In this document: piece by piece, positions 52,662 through 62,652 of the stretch
Position numbering within the stretch: the stretch's first letter is position 1
How the letters are laid out: each line of letters begins with the position of its first letter
Source: Microbulbifer thermotolerans
GTDB taxonomy: Bacteria > Pseudomonadota > Gammaproteobacteria > Pseudomonadales > Cellvibrionaceae
Assembly (NCBI RefSeq): GCF_900112305.1
Contig: NZ_FOKT01000008.1
Span: 1-64,000, forward strand
Direction: 5' to 3'
Length of the DNA stretch: 64,000 bases
Made by a program: the position numbers and the translations under genes
Notes under the pieces: model-generated
The model's database searches: none
What the model saw: only the letters and a program-made list of their open reading frames with translations
Told to the model about the DNA's origin: nothing

Positions 52662-53966
52662 ATGCAGCAACCCCCACCTCCAGCCAGCACCAAAGACGCA
52701 ATACCTGAATCGCTAAAAGCATTTATCGACTCGGAAAGTGTCATCGCCTTTGCCATTGCGCTGGGACTGGGCCTGTTAATAGGACTGCAGCAGGAAAGGA
52801 CGAAAGACCGCCTTGGCGGGATTCGCACCTACCCGCTGATCGGTATTTTCGGCGCCCTCGCCGCTAGAATCGGCGCACTGAACGACATTCCCTGGCTGGT
52901 ACCCACCGGACTGCTGTGCATGACGACACTGATCGTACTCGGCAATCTGGAGCGGATTCGCGGCGAGCAGGAAAGCAGTGGTATCACCACAGAAGTGTCC
53001 GCCCTGCTGATGTACCTGCTGGGCGCTTTTCTGATTCTCGGCGATTTGTCGGTGGCTGTTGTCCTCGGCGGTACCACCGCCGTGCTGTTGCACTTGAAGC
53101 CCAGCATGCACCGGTTCGCCCACAAGCTACCGGAACAGGACCTGCATGCCATCATGCAGTTTGCGCTGATCTCAATGATCATTCTGCCGGTACTGCCCAA
53201 CCGTACCTTCGGTCCCTATGACGTGCTCAACCCTTTTAAAATCTGGCTTTTAGTGGTCTTGATTGTCGGCATTGGTCTTGGGGGTTACGGCGCCTACAAG
53301 CTCGTGGGCGCACGCGCCGGCACTCTGCTGAGCGGCTTGATCGGTGGCCTGATCTCCTCTACTGCCACCACAGTCAGCTACGCGCGCCGCGCAAAGACCG
53401 AAAAGGGGGTGGTGAACATGGTGGCACTGGTGATACTGATCGCCTCTACCAGCATGTTTATCCGCATGTTTGTCGAAATTGCCGTGGTAAGCCCACACAT
53501 GATGTCCAGGCTGCTGCCACCGCTGGTATTTTTACTGGCGGTCAATGTCGCCACCTGCGCGGTGGCTTACCGCTTCGCGGAACACCGCAATAGTGAAATG
53601 CCAGAACAGAGCAACCCCGCGGAATTGGTGCCGGCGCTGCTGTTCGCCGCACTCTTTGCCGTCATTCTGCTGGCCATTGCAGCCGCCCGTGATTATTTCG
53701 GCGACCGGGGGATTTACGTAGTCGCCCTGATCTCTGGTTTTACCGATGTGGACGCCATTACGCTTTCCAGTGCCAATCTCGCCGAGCGCGGCACGCTTTC
53801 CCCTTCCACCGCATGGCGTGCCATGGTTATCGCCCTGCTGGCCAATCTGGCATTAAAAGCCGCAGCAGCGGGTGTGCTTGGTGGCCAGTTACTGTTCCGC
53901 CGACTGCTACTGCTTTTTGCCGCGCCATTTGTTTCCGGACTGGCAGTGATTCTGCTCTGGCCCTGA
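52662..53966 (+). CDS. MgtC/SapB-type membrane protein with DUF4010
   Basis: A 434-residue polytopic protein. The N-terminal third is MgtC/SapB-like: AFAIALGLGLLIGLQQERTK, LGGIRTYPLIGIFGALAARI and EVSALLMYLLGAFLILGDLS. The C-terminal part is DUF4010, with YKLVGARAGTLLSGLIGGLI, SSTATTVSYARRAK and VVALISGFTDVDAITLSSAN. Around a dozen hydrophobic segments are present. MgtC relatives affect Mg2+ and pH homeostasis; the DUF4010 form is common in free-living bacteria and its transport role is unproven. It is a single gene, convergent with maeA. Confidence 0.9.
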   Translation: MQQPPPPASTKDAIPESLKAFIDSESVIAFAIALGLGLLIGLQQERTKDRLGGIRTYPLIGIFGALAARIGALNDIPWLVPTGLLCMTTLIVLGNLERIRGEQESSGITTEVSALLMYLLGAFLILGDLSVAVVLGGTTAVLLHLKPSMHRFAHKLPEQDLHAIMQFALISMIILPVLPNRTFGPYDVLNPFKIWLLVVLIVGIGLGGYGAYKLVGARAGTLLSGLIGGLISSTATTVSYARRAKTEKGVVNMVALVILIASTSMFIRMFVEIAVVSPHMMSRLLPPLVFLLAVNVATCAVAYRFAEHRNSEMPEQSNPAELVPALLFAALFAVILLAIAAARDYFGDRGIYVVALISGFTDVDAITLSSANLAERGTLSPSTAWRAMVIALLANLALKAAAAGVLGGQLLFRRLLLLFAAPFVSGLAVILLWP

Positions 53967-54011
53967 GCGCGCCGACGCAACGGCAGCGCTCACGCCAATG
54001 ATCAGAAGGCT

Positions 54012-55691
54012 TTAGAAGGAGCGGCGGCGGTAGTGCCGATAACAGGGGGTCCAGAAATTGCGTTCGATAGCGCGCAAAAGTCGCTCATCGTCCACCACTG
54101 GAGCCACACCATCTTCCTGGGCCTGCTTAGCCACCGCAAAGGCGATGCTGCGGCTCAAGTCGCGGATTTCCGAAAGTGGCGGCAACAGTGCCCCCTCCCC
54201 TTTTTTCACTACTGGCGATTGCTCCGCCAACGCATTGGAAGCCGCCATCAGCATATTATCGGTCACCCGGCGGGCACCGGCGGCGATCACGCCGAGACCG
54301 ATCCCAGGGAAGATATAGACGTTGTTGCACTGTGCAACCACATGGCACTGCCCGTCCAGTTCCACAGGCTCAAAAGGACTTCCGGTGGCCACCATTGCCC
54401 GGCCCTGAGTCCAGTTGAAGATATCCTGAGGCCTGGCTTCGGCACGGGAAGTGGGGTTTGAGAGGGGCAGCACCAGGGGCCGCGCGCAGCCCTCGTGCAA
54501 GCGCTCGATCACCTCGCGGGTAAACAGTCCACCCTGCCCCGACACGCCGATGAGAACGGTGGGCTTTACCTGCGCAATCAGATCGGTCAGCTCCCACTCA
54601 GTCGAGCCTTCCAGTTTAGCGGGGTCCTGGGCCAGCCGGGCCTGAAAATCATGCAGCCCCTTCATGTCTTTGGTAACCAGGCCGTAACGGTCAAACATAT
54701 AGATGTGGCTTCTGGCCTGCTCTTCACTCAGCCCCTCATCCACCATGGCGGTAACTATCTGCTCAGCGATACCACAGCCGGCGGAGCCGGCTCCCACCAC
54801 CACAACGCGCTGCTCGGCAAGACTTTCCTTTTTCGCTTTACAGGCCGCGAGTATGGTTCCCAGACTCACGGCGGCGGTGCCCTGAATATCATCGTTAAAG
54901 CAGCACAGCTCATCTCGGTAGCGCTGTAACAACGGCATCGCATTGGCCTGGGCGAAATCCTCGAACTGCACCAATACCCGCGGCCAACGGCGCTTGACCG
55001 CGGCGATAAACTCGCCCACAAACTCGTCGTACTCCTCCTGAGAGATGCGCTCGTGCCGCCACCCCATATACATGGGATCGTCCAACAGCGCGCGATTATT
55101 GGTGCCCACATCCAGCATCACCGGCAATGTATAGGCGGGGCTGATGCCACCACAGGCGGTGTACAGGGACAGCTTGCCAATGGGGATACCCATGCCGCCG
55201 ATCCCCTGGTCTCCCAGACCGAGAATGCGCTCGCCATCAGTCACCACGATCACTTTGACATTCTCCTTGGTCGCGCTGCGGAGTATGTCGTCCATATGTT
55301 CACGATCGGGGTAGGAAACGAAAAGCCCACGGTGATTGCGATAAATATTGGAAAATTCCTCACAAGCGGCACCCACCGTCGGCGTATAAATAATCGGCAG
55401 CATCTCTTCGATATGCTGCTCGATCAAATGGAAAAACAGTGTCTCGTTATCATCCTGGATAGCGCGCAGATAAACATGGCGATCCAGATCCGTCTTGCAC
55501 TGCTGGTATTGACGGTAGGCCCGGCGGGCCTGCTCCTCGATAGATTCCACATTATTCGGCAGCAGGCCGATGAGGTTGAATTCAATCCGCTCCTTCAACG
55601 TAAAGGCACTGCCCTTGTTGAGTAGCGGCATTTCCAACAGAGAAGGTCCGGCGTGCGGGATATAGAGGGGGCGTTTATCTTTGGTGCTCAT
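54012..55691 (-). CDS. maeA: NAD-dependent malic enzyme
   Basis: Oxidatively decarboxylates malate to pyruvate. The 559-residue length and sequence match E. coli MaeA/Sfc[41 protein letters not shown] (catalytic Tyr), [40 protein letters not shown] with [15 protein letters not shown] (metal-binding acids), the Rossmann [18 protein letters not shown] and [20 protein letters not shown]. It supplies pyruvate from C4 acids, coupling to serine deamination by SdaA only in the general sense of pyruvate supply. A dispersed element begins about 100 bp upstream of its start. It is a single gene. Confidence 0.96.
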   Translation of the reverse strand: MSTKDKRPLYIPHAGPSLLEMPLLNKGSAFTLKERIEFNLIGLLPNNVESIEEQARRAYRQYQQCKTDLDRHVYLRAIQDDNETLFFHLIEQHIEEMLPIIYTPTVGAACEEFSNIYRNHRGLFVSYPDREHMDDILRSATKENVKVIVVTDGERILGLGDQGIGGMGIPIGKLSLYTACGGISPAYTLPVMLDVGTNNRALLDDPMYMGWRHERISQEEYDEFVGEFIAAVKRRWPRVLVQFEDFAQANAMPLLQRYRDELCCFNDDIQGTAAVSLGTILAACKAKKESLAEQRVVVVGAGSAGCGIAEQIVTAMVDEGLSEEQARSHIYMFDRYGLVTKDMKGLHDFQARLAQDPAKLEGSTEWELTDLIAQVKPTVLIGVSGQGGLFTREVIERLHEGCARPLVLPLSNPTSRAEARPQDIFNWTQGRAMVATGSPFEPVELDGQCHVVAQCNNVYIFPGIGLGVIAAGARRVTDNMLMAASNALAEQSPVVKKGEGALLPPLSEIRDLSRSIAFAVAKQAQEDGVAPVVDDERLLRAIERNFWTPCYRHYRRRSF

Positions 55692-55790
55692 AAACCTGCT
55701 TACATCTTGTGCATTTGGGCTGCCACTGCAGCAAAGCGGGAAGACTAGCGACTGCTCCCGGGGATCACAAGACCCAAACAGAGTTCATCT

Positions 55791-56008
55791 AAGAAACCTC
55801 TGATTAAGTCACTTTCTGGTGGCAGAGGCGCTTCGGGGGCGGATGTGAAGCTCAGGTGATAGGACGGGCATTTCGAAACCGTCGGATACAGGGATGTATC
55901 CGTCGGAGCTACAGGGAAGTACTCGTACGTTTTCGAAATGTCCGTCCTATTGCCTGAGCGCCCCGGAAGCTACCATAGTGTCCACGCGAATTAATCAGAG
56001 GTTCCCTA
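55791..56008 (+). repeat. Full-length dispersed cruciform element, copy 6
   Basis: Ends AAGAAACCTCTGATTAAGTC and GAATTAATCAGAGGTTCCCT with TA borders. It differs from copy 3 (25170) by only a few bases, including the GCAGAGGCGCTTCGGGGGCG block, so both arose recently from one source. It lies in the maeA upstream region. Confidence 0.9.
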
Positions 56009-56262
56009 ACAGGTCCGTAGAAGGCAACAAACGATTCTATTGTGCCGCGACTGTTCTATGGACTTTTCCTCTGCCCGTGACCCATAGCGCACTTTTGAGT
56101 CATATCTCCAATTTATCCAACAACAGATCCTTAATGACCGCAGTTTGGCGGGCTGAATCACGATGATATACCCACGACCGCAGAATACTGTGCCCCGGCA
56201 CCCGCTGAAAGGTAAGAAGACGCGCCCCTTTTTAATAGCACAAACAGAATGACCTATTGTTT

Positions 56263-56340
56263 AAGAAACTTCTGCTGAATTCGCTTTCTGGCTGTAGTGA
56301 CATATTGGGTCCCTATGAAAGCCTCCGGTGATGGGTGGAA
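56263..56340 (+). repeat. Left-half relic of the dispersed element
   Basis: AAGAAACTTCTGCTGAATTC followed by GCTTTCTGGCTGTAGTGACA and later CTCCGGTGATGGGTGG resembles the left half of the elements, strongly decayed. The rest of the gap 56009-56503 shows no gene; it should contain the promoter of the HAD gene. Confidence 0.5.
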
Positions 56341-56503
56341 AAGCACAAAATGTGCCCGCAAGCGCCTATCCCAATAGCGAATGGTTTCGCAAGGCCCAAA
56401 ACCACATTGCCGAGGCGGGATCGCGCAATGTTGCGGATGCGAATGCGGTGTACTTATCTGAAAAGCACAGAGCGCTTCTTGACCCAACAGTGGTGAACAA
56501 CCC

Positions 56504-57580
56504 ATGAGAGCTTACCGCCACTCAGTTTTACTCAGCCTTTTAATGGCATCCACAACACTCATATTAAGCAATACGCTTCTTGCAGCAGCAGATCCCCTCC
56601 CCTCATGGAACGAAGGCCCGACAAAACAGGCCATCACCGCCTTCGTGAACCGGACAACCAACCAATCCAGCCCAGACTTTATCCCGCAGGAGCATCGCAT
56701 TGCCACTTTTGATAATGACGGCACTCTCTGGCCATCCCATCCCATGTATACCCAGCTCGCGTTTGCCATAGAGCGTATAAAGGCAATGGCGCCGCAACAC
56801 CCGGAATGGAAGACAAAACAACCTTTCAAAGCGGTCCTGGAAAATGATATGGACACTCTGGCGAGTTCGGGCGAGGAAGGTGTCGCACAACTCGTAATGG
56901 CCTCCCACGCGGGAATGAGCACTGCCGAATTCGAAGCCATTGTCACAGAATGGTTTAAAACCGCGCAGCATCCCCACTTCAAAAAGCGCTACACTCAACT
57001 GGCCTACCAACCGATGATCGAGCTGCTCAAATATCTGCGTCACAATGGTTTCAAAACGTATATCGTTTCCGGGGGTGGCATTGAATTCATGAGACCAATG
57101 ACACAAGCAGTTTACGGTATCCCCCCAGAACAGGTCATCGGCTCAAGCATAGAGATCAAGTACGAATTGCAGCAGGGAAAGCCGGTTCTGATGCGGCAGG
57201 CTAAAATCGATTTTATCAGCGACAAAGCCGGGAAACCCGTTGCCATTAACCGTTTTATCGGCAAGCGCCCTGTCGTCGCCATAGGCAATTCCGACGGTGA
57301 CCGCCAGATGTTGGAGTGGACCGATGCAGGAAGTAAATCAAGTCTGAAGATGCTGGTGCTCCACGATGACGCCAAACGCGAATACGCCTACGGACCCGCA
57401 GAAGGCCTGCCTGACACCAAAGTCGGCGCTTTTTCCGAATCATTGTATAAAACGGCGAAAAAAAGAAACTGGATTGTGATCAGCATGAAAAGAGATTGGA
57501 AACGGATATTTTCCTTTGATTCCGCCGAACAGCTTGGCACTCAAAATACGGGCGCTAAAACATTTAGCACCAATGAGTAA
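56504..57580 (+). CDS. Exported HAD-superfamily phosphatase, phosphoserine-phosphatase-like
   Basis: A 358-residue protein with a signal peptide (LLSLLMASTTLILSNTLLAA) and a HAD phosphatase core. Motif I is RIATFDNDGTLWPS with Asp70 and Asp72, motif II is TYIVSGGGIEFM, and motif IV is VVAIGNSDGDRQMLEW. The helical cap lies between motifs I and II. It should release phosphate from small molecules in the periplasm. The sulfatase gene starts 166 bp downstream in the same direction, so the two may act in one pathway, for example stripping phosphate and sulfate from an external substrate. Substrate unknown. Confidence 0.85.
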   Translation: MRAYRHSVLLSLLMASTTLILSNTLLAAADPLPSWNEGPTKQAITAFVNRTTNQSSPDFIPQEHRIATFDNDGTLWPSHPMYTQLAFAIERIKAMAPQHPEWKTKQPFKAVLENDMDTLASSGEEGVAQLVMASHAGMSTAEFEAIVTEWFKTAQHPHFKKRYTQLAYQPMIELLKYLRHNGFKTYIVSGGGIEFMRPMTQAVYGIPPEQVIGSSIEIKYELQQGKPVLMRQAKIDFISDKAGKPVAINRFIGKRPVVAIGNSDGDRQMLEWTDAGSKSSLKMLVLHDDAKREYAYGPAEGLPDTKVGAFSESLYKTAKKRNWIVISMKRDWKRIFSFDSAEQLGTQNTGAKTFSTNE

Positions 57581-57746
57581 TAGAGATGATGATGTGGAAA
57601 ATTTTCGGGCACAACCCCAAATCGCACAGTCTCGAAATATCCAGTTCACCAACCGGACTTCCGGTCCCAGCATATCTCCCGGAACCCCAAATACATGAAT
57701 TCTCAGCACAGCAAATGCACCGCCAAACCATCACCCCGAGGCAGCC

Positions 57747-59363
57747 ATGAATAGGAAGAGATCGCAAACGGTTCTGTTACTCAGCCTACTGATACTGATC
57801 GCTGCGCCTGGAATTCTAACCGCCCAGTCGAAGCCCAATATTGTATTTATCATGGGCGACGATATCGGCATGTGGAATATCAGTGCCTACCACCGAGGCT
57901 TGATGGCGGGACGCACACCGAATATCGATCAACTCGCCAACGAAGGTGTTTTGTTCACGGATTACTATGCCGAGGCGAGCTGCACGGCGGGGCGAGCAAA
58001 CTTTATCACGGGTCAGCTGCCCATTCGCACCGGCATGACTACCGTGGGCCAGGCTGGCGCCAAAATCGGACTGCCCGCCCGCGCGCCGACCCTTGCCACC
58101 GCGCTGAAAGAACTAGGATACGCAACGGGCCAGTTTGGCAAAAATCACCTCGGTGACAGAAATGAGTTCCTTCCCACGGTCCACGGTTTCGACGAATTTT
58201 TCGGATATCTTTACCACCTGGACGCCATGGAAGACCCTTTTCACCCCAATTATCCGAAAGACCTGTTAAATACCGTTGGACCGCGCAACGTTTTGCACAC
58301 CTTTGCCACCGATAAGTATGACGACACCGAAGACCCGCGCTGGGGCAAAGTGGGACGGCAAAAAATCATCGATAAGGGCCCCCTTCCGCCGCACCCTATG
58401 GAAGGCATAGAGTACAACATGGAAACTTTTGACGAAGTTATCCTGCAATACACCTTTAACTTTATGAACAAGGCCCAGAAGGAGAATAAGCCTTTCTTCG
58501 TATGGCTCAATCCCACACGAATGCATGTGATAACACATCTTTCCCCCAAATATAAAGCCTTGCGAACCCCAGAAAATAATTGGAGCCTGCAGGAAGCCGG
58601 TATGGCACAGTTCGACGATATCGTCGGCAGTGTGATGAAGCAACTAGAGCAAATGGGAGTCGCCGACAATACCATCATCGTTGTCACCACAGACAACGGC
58701 GCAGAAGGCTTTACTTGGCCCGATGGCGGAACCACACCATTCAAAGGCTGGAAAGGTATGGCAACGGAGGGCGGCTTTCGCGTTCCCTGCATCGCCCGCT
58801 GGCCGGGCAAAATTAAGCCCAACCAAGTGAACAATGAAATCATGTCCGGGCTTGACTGGTTTCCCACCTTCGTTGCCGCGGCGGGATACGATGGAGATAT
58901 CATCGAAGATCTCAAAAAGGGAAAAACGCTCAACGGCAAGAAATACAAGGTCCATCTGGACGGATACAATCAAATGGATATGCTCACCAAGGGCAGCAAG
59001 TCCGCTCGCAATGAAATCTGGTATTTCACAGAGTCCAGTCTGGCAGCGGTCCGTATAGGGGATTACAAATACACCTTTCTAAACCAACCTCAAGGCTGGT
59101 TTGGCCCCAAAGTTCCAATGGACTGGCCGGGTATTGTGAACTTGCGCCTCGACCCGTTTGAAAAGATGGGACTCAATGAATCCCTTTTTGCCGCGAATTG
59201 GTGGGCCTACGAATTCTGGCGTTTTGTCTTTGTCCAGCAGCAGGTTGAAAAGCTGGCTAAGACCGCCGTTGAATTCCCCCCCATGCAACCCGGCGCAAGC
59301 TTTAATCTCACCAGTGTCAAGCGGCAGATCGAAAAAGCTATTTCCAGTCGAACTGGCCAATAG
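57747..59363 (+). CDS. Exported arylsulfatase, formylglycine type
   Basis: A 538-residue sulfatase with a signal peptide (VLLLSLLILIAAPGILTAQ). The active-site Cys79 sits in EASCTAGRANFITGQ, matching the CxAxR signature that a formylglycine-generating enzyme converts to formylglycine. Metal-binding residues are in IVFIMGDDIGMWN (Asp38, Asp39) and VTTDNGAEGFTWPDGG; GKNHLGD gives the Lys/His pair. It hydrolyses sulfate esters in the periplasm. No formylglycine-generating enzyme is in the window, so maturation depends on a gene elsewhere. It lies between the exported HAD phosphatase and an eight-haem cytochrome, all in one direction. Confidence 0.92.
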   Translation: MNRKRSQTVLLLSLLILIAAPGILTAQSKPNIVFIMGDDIGMWNISAYHRGLMAGRTPNIDQLANEGVLFTDYYAEASCTAGRANFITGQLPIRTGMTTVGQAGAKIGLPARAPTLATALKELGYATGQFGKNHLGDRNEFLPTVHGFDEFFGYLYHLDAMEDPFHPNYPKDLLNTVGPRNVLHTFATDKYDDTEDPRWGKVGRQKIIDKGPLPPHPMEGIEYNMETFDEVILQYTFNFMNKAQKENKPFFVWLNPTRMHVITHLSPKYKALRTPENNWSLQEAGMAQFDDIVGSVMKQLEQMGVADNTIIVVTTDNGAEGFTWPDGGTTPFKGWKGMATEGGFRVPCIARWPGKIKPNQVNNEIMSGLDWFPTFVAAAGYDGDIIEDLKKGKTLNGKKYKVHLDGYNQMDMLTKGSKSARNEIWYFTESSLAAVRIGDYKYTFLNQPQGWFGPKVPMDWPGIVNLRLDPFEKMGLNESLFAANWWAYEFWRFVFVQQQVEKLAKTAVEFPPMQPGASFNLTSVKRQIEKAISSRTGQ

Positions 59364-59400
59364 CGCCGACAGACAGGAAAGCACTGTGACTATGACATCT

Positions 59401-59480
59401 CTAGGGTACCTTTGATTTATCTGCCTTAAAGCAGGATTTGATTTTGAGTCGCTTATGCGAACGAATCAGAGGTGCCCTAG
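59401..59480 (+). repeat. Short 80-bp inverted-repeat element related to the dispersed family
   Basis: TAGGGTACCTTTGATTTAT at one end and CGAATCAGAGGTGCCCTA at the other mirror each other and resemble the ends of the full elements, but the inner cruciform is absent. CTAG is present at both borders. It lies between the sulfatase and the cytochrome genes, and overlaps neither. Confidence 0.7.
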
Positions 59481-59501
59481 TGTCACCGATAGAGCGGAAG
59501 C

Positions 59502-61856
59502 TTGAATACAAACATTTACAACATAAATATTTTATTACACCGTATCTACAGCGCTCTATCGCTCAAGGGTAGCCCTACCGCTATACCCGGTCAGCTGTTA
59601 CCACTGCTATTGACAGCTTTGGTTTTCGTCGGATGCGATCGCAATGCAAATTCTGACTCGGACCAGCAGGTCAGAAAGTCAGCAACCCAAAGCGTGCAGG
59701 GTACCTCCGATGCAACATCCCAAAAGCTGCGCTTTGTCGGCTCTTCCAAATGTGCCGGCTGCCACCAGCAGCAATTCCAGCAATGGAATCGATCGCATCA
59801 CAGGTTATCCATGCAGAAGGCCGACGAGCATAGAGTCCTCGCAAATTTCGATCATTCCGAGTACACACATTACGGACAAGTGTCTACTTTTTATAGGGAA
59901 AATGACGCGTATTTTGTGCGCACTCCTGGACCAGACGGTACCCCACGCGATTACCGTATCGCCTACACCTTTGGCGTCCATCCCTTGCAGCAGTATTTGA
60001 TCGAATTTCCCGACGGAAAACTGCAAGCATTCAGCATTGCCTGGGACAGCCGCGAAAAATCTGAAGGCGGCCAGCGCTGGTTTCACCTCCACCCCGATGA
60101 ACCCATAGCCTACGGCGACGAACTCCACTGGAGCGGCATCAACTACAACTGGAATTTTATGTGCGCCGATTGCCACTCCACCGGTCTGCAGAAAAACTTT
60201 AACCTGGCAACCCAGAAGTACAACACCGAATGGGCCGAAATCCATGTCGGCTGCGAAGCCTGCCACGGTCCCGGCTCCCGACACCTGAACTGGGCGCAGA
60301 ATCCCGATTTATCGCTCGGCAACAAAGGCTTATCGGTTTCCTATAGCAAACGCCGACAAGCAGTCTGGGCCATGAATACGGAGAGCGGTATCGCCACCCT
60401 CAAAGAACCCGTGGAAACACAGCGAGAAATCGAGACCTGCGCCCAGTGTCACGCACGCCGTGCCGCCAGCTTTCCAGGCGCACAGGCAGGCGATCCATTT
60501 TTGGACCATTTCAATCCCGCTCTGTTGCAAGAAGATCTCTATCACGCAGATGGACAAATCAACGGCGAAGTTTTCGTCTACGGCTCCTTTTTGCAGAGCA
60601 GGATGTATGCCGCCGGGGTAACTTGCAGCAACTGTCACAACCCACACAGCCTGCGCCTGAACGCGGAAGGCAACGGTGTCTGCACCCAGTGCCATCTACC
60701 GGCAAAATTTGATACGTCAGAACACCATTTCCACCCCGCCGGAAGTACCGGAGCCCAGTGTGTCAACTGCCATATGCCGGCAAAGACCTACATGCAGGTG
60801 GATGCACGCCGGGATCACAGTTTTCGGAAACCGCGTCCAGACTTATCCGACAAGCTCGGCACCCCCAATGCCTGCAGCGGATGCCACCGAGATATGCCTG
60901 TCGCCTGGGCTGCGGAAGTATTGAAAGAACACTTTGGCTCTCCCAAAGAGCGGCACTTCGGTGAGGCAATTTACGCGGGGCGTCACGGCTTGCCGGGTGC
61001 TGAGGATCAGCTGGTGGCGTTAATCCTGGACACCAGCCAGCCGGCCATCGCCCGCGCTACTGCCACCAGTCTGCTGACCCGCTACCTGTCACCGGCCTCT
61101 CTGCAACTGCTGCAAACCATTGCCCAGAGTGATGAGCCTCTCTTGAATCTGGGAATCGCACAATCGCTGGAATCGGTATCGCCGCAGTTGCGCCCCTCAC
61201 TGGCCATTCCACTGCTCTATAGCGACCACCGGGTAATTGCCGCAATGGCGGCCAACAGCCTATCCGGCCTGGTCACGCGCGATTACCCGCCGGCAGTACA
61301 AAATCAATTTAACCGGGCCATGAAAGACTATCTGGAGTCAGAAACATTTAATGCCGACCGCCCCGAATCCCTCTCCAATCTCGCTGCACTGCACGCACAA
61401 CGCGGCAATCGCAAACAGGCAGAGGCTTTCTATCGACGCGCCCTGACTGTCGCCCCCTTCTATACTCCGGCTTATGTCAACCTGGCCGATGTATACCGCA
61501 CCGAAGGACGGGAGCGGGAAGCGGAGATATTGCTGCGACAGGCACTGAACAAGGTCAGAGCCCGGTCGCCAGTTGAGCATGCATTGGGGCTTTCCCTGGT
61601 GCGCCAAAAGCGCCTGTCAGACGCCCTGCCTCACTTGCGCCGGGCCGCCGAAGGGCAGCCCGGTAGCCCGCGTTATATCTATGTCTATGCAATCGCCCTG
61701 AATGACAGTGGCAATCCGCAGCAGGCCATTGCTGTGCTGGAACAGGGGTTGAAACGATTCCCCGGAAACCGGGAAATTCTCGGCGGACTGGTGGCCCTGC
61801 TGCGCTCCCAGGGAAACTTAAGTCTGGCGGAGCAGTATCAGGAGCAACTCAACTAA
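59502..61856 (+). CDS. Eight-haem c-type cytochrome lipoprotein with TPR domain
   Basis: A 784-residue exported protein. The N-terminus has a lipobox ending LTALVFVGC (Cys45). Eight CxxCH haem sites follow: CAGCH, CADCH, CEACH, CAQCH, CSNCH, CTQCH, CVNCH and CSGCH, within roughly residues 80-470, together with extra His residues that could be sixth ligands. The C-terminal third is helical repeats, first HEAT-like, then TPRs (ESLSNLAALHAQRGNRKQAE; TPAYVNLADVYRTEGREREA). It would carry electrons in the periplasm at the outer or inner membrane; its partner is not evident. The TTG start at 59502 has a poor ribosome site, so the true start is uncertain. Confidence 0.88.
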   Translation: MNTNIYNINILLHRIYSALSLKGSPTAIPGQLLPLLLTALVFVGCDRNANSDSDQQVRKSATQSVQGTSDATSQKLRFVGSSKCAGCHQQQFQQWNRSHHRLSMQKADEHRVLANFDHSEYTHYGQVSTFYRENDAYFVRTPGPDGTPRDYRIAYTFGVHPLQQYLIEFPDGKLQAFSIAWDSREKSEGGQRWFHLHPDEPIAYGDELHWSGINYNWNFMCADCHSTGLQKNFNLATQKYNTEWAEIHVGCEACHGPGSRHLNWAQNPDLSLGNKGLSVSYSKRRQAVWAMNTESGIATLKEPVETQREIETCAQCHARRAASFPGAQAGDPFLDHFNPALLQEDLYHADGQINGEVFVYGSFLQSRMYAAGVTCSNCHNPHSLRLNAEGNGVCTQCHLPAKFDTSEHHFHPAGSTGAQCVNCHMPAKTYMQVDARRDHSFRKPRPDLSDKLGTPNACSGCHRDMPVAWAAEVLKEHFGSPKERHFGEAIYAGRHGLPGAEDQLVALILDTSQPAIARATATSLLTRYLSPASLQLLQTIAQSDEPLLNLGIAQSLESVSPQLRPSLAIPLLYSDHRVIAAMAANSLSGLVTRDYPPAVQNQFNRAMKDYLESETFNADRPESLSNLAALHAQRGNRKQAEAFYRRALTVAPFYTPAYVNLADVYRTEGREREAEILLRQALNKVRARSPVEHALGLSLVRQKRLSDALPHLRRAAEGQPGSPRYIYVYAIALNDSGNPQQAIAVLEQGLKRFPGNREILGGLVALLRSQGNLSLAEQYQEQLN

Positions 61857-61956
61857 GCCCCCTTTTGGACTTTCGGGCGCTCGGACCTCGAAGTATATTT
61901 GCCACCATCGAAGGAATCTGTCGGAGATTCGCAGGATAAGTACACCTGAAGCCGTT

Positions 61957-62415
61957 TTACTCTGGCGTATCCTTGTCGACAATACGGCTTCTCACCACAA
62001 TTTCGGATGTCAGTGTGCGGTGTACCGGACAGTGATCGGCGATTTCCAACAGTCGCTGCCGCTGTGCTTCGCTCAGCTCCCCGATCAATGTTATCTCTCG
62101 CACAATTTCATCAATCTTACCCATTTTCGACTCGCAGTCCTCACAATCATCCGCATATATTTTTCGGTGAGAGAGTGTTACCTGAACTCTTTCCAACGGT
62201 ATTCCTTTGCGGTCCGCGTACATGCGAATCGTCATCGATGTACAAGCACCAAGCCCCATCAATACATACTCATAGGGCCCCGGTCCTTTGTCATCGCCCC
62301 CGTATTTTTTCGGCTCATCCGCCACCAAGTGGTGTGAACCGGAGCATATTTTATTGACGAACTTCCCCTCCAGAGTTTCCTCTACGGTAACTACGGTTTT
62401 CGGTGGGCGGGACAT
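61957..62415 (-). CDS. OsmC/Ohr-family protein
   Basis: A 152-residue peroxiredoxin-like protein of the OsmC superfamily, which reduces organic hydroperoxides using two cysteines. These are in [17 protein letters not shown] and [15 protein letters not shown]. The N-terminal strand [20 protein letters not shown] and [17 protein letters not shown] are typical of the general OsmC/YhfA branch rather than Ohr. The ATG at 62415 with GAGGAA upstream gives the family start; a longer frame to 62520 is not family-like. It is a single gene between the cytochrome and FadL genes. Confidence 0.9.
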   Translation of the reverse strand: MSRPPKTVVTVEETLEGKFVNKICSGSHHLVADEPKKYGGDDKGPGPYEYVLMGLGACTSMTIRMYADRKGIPLERVQVTLSHRKIYADDCEDCESKMGKIDEIVREITLIGELSEAQRQRLLEIADHCPVHRTLTSEIVVRSRIVDKDTPE

Positions 62416-62652
62416 AAATGCATTCCTCAATATTGTGGCTGGGAATTCGCTGTTGTCAGGGAAGTCTATTGCAGTCGTGCCCAGCTGCAAAAATTCTGCA
62501 ATGTGGCCGAATAACCACATATATCAAGGCTTTCCGGCAGCAAGCGAAAGTATCCAGCCTTGGCTTCAAGCGATTAGCGCCCTTGATCAGGACGCAGGCA
62601 TCAATCGGGGTGAGCACCTAATTACCACAAAGCCCGCAGTGTGTCACGCGGC

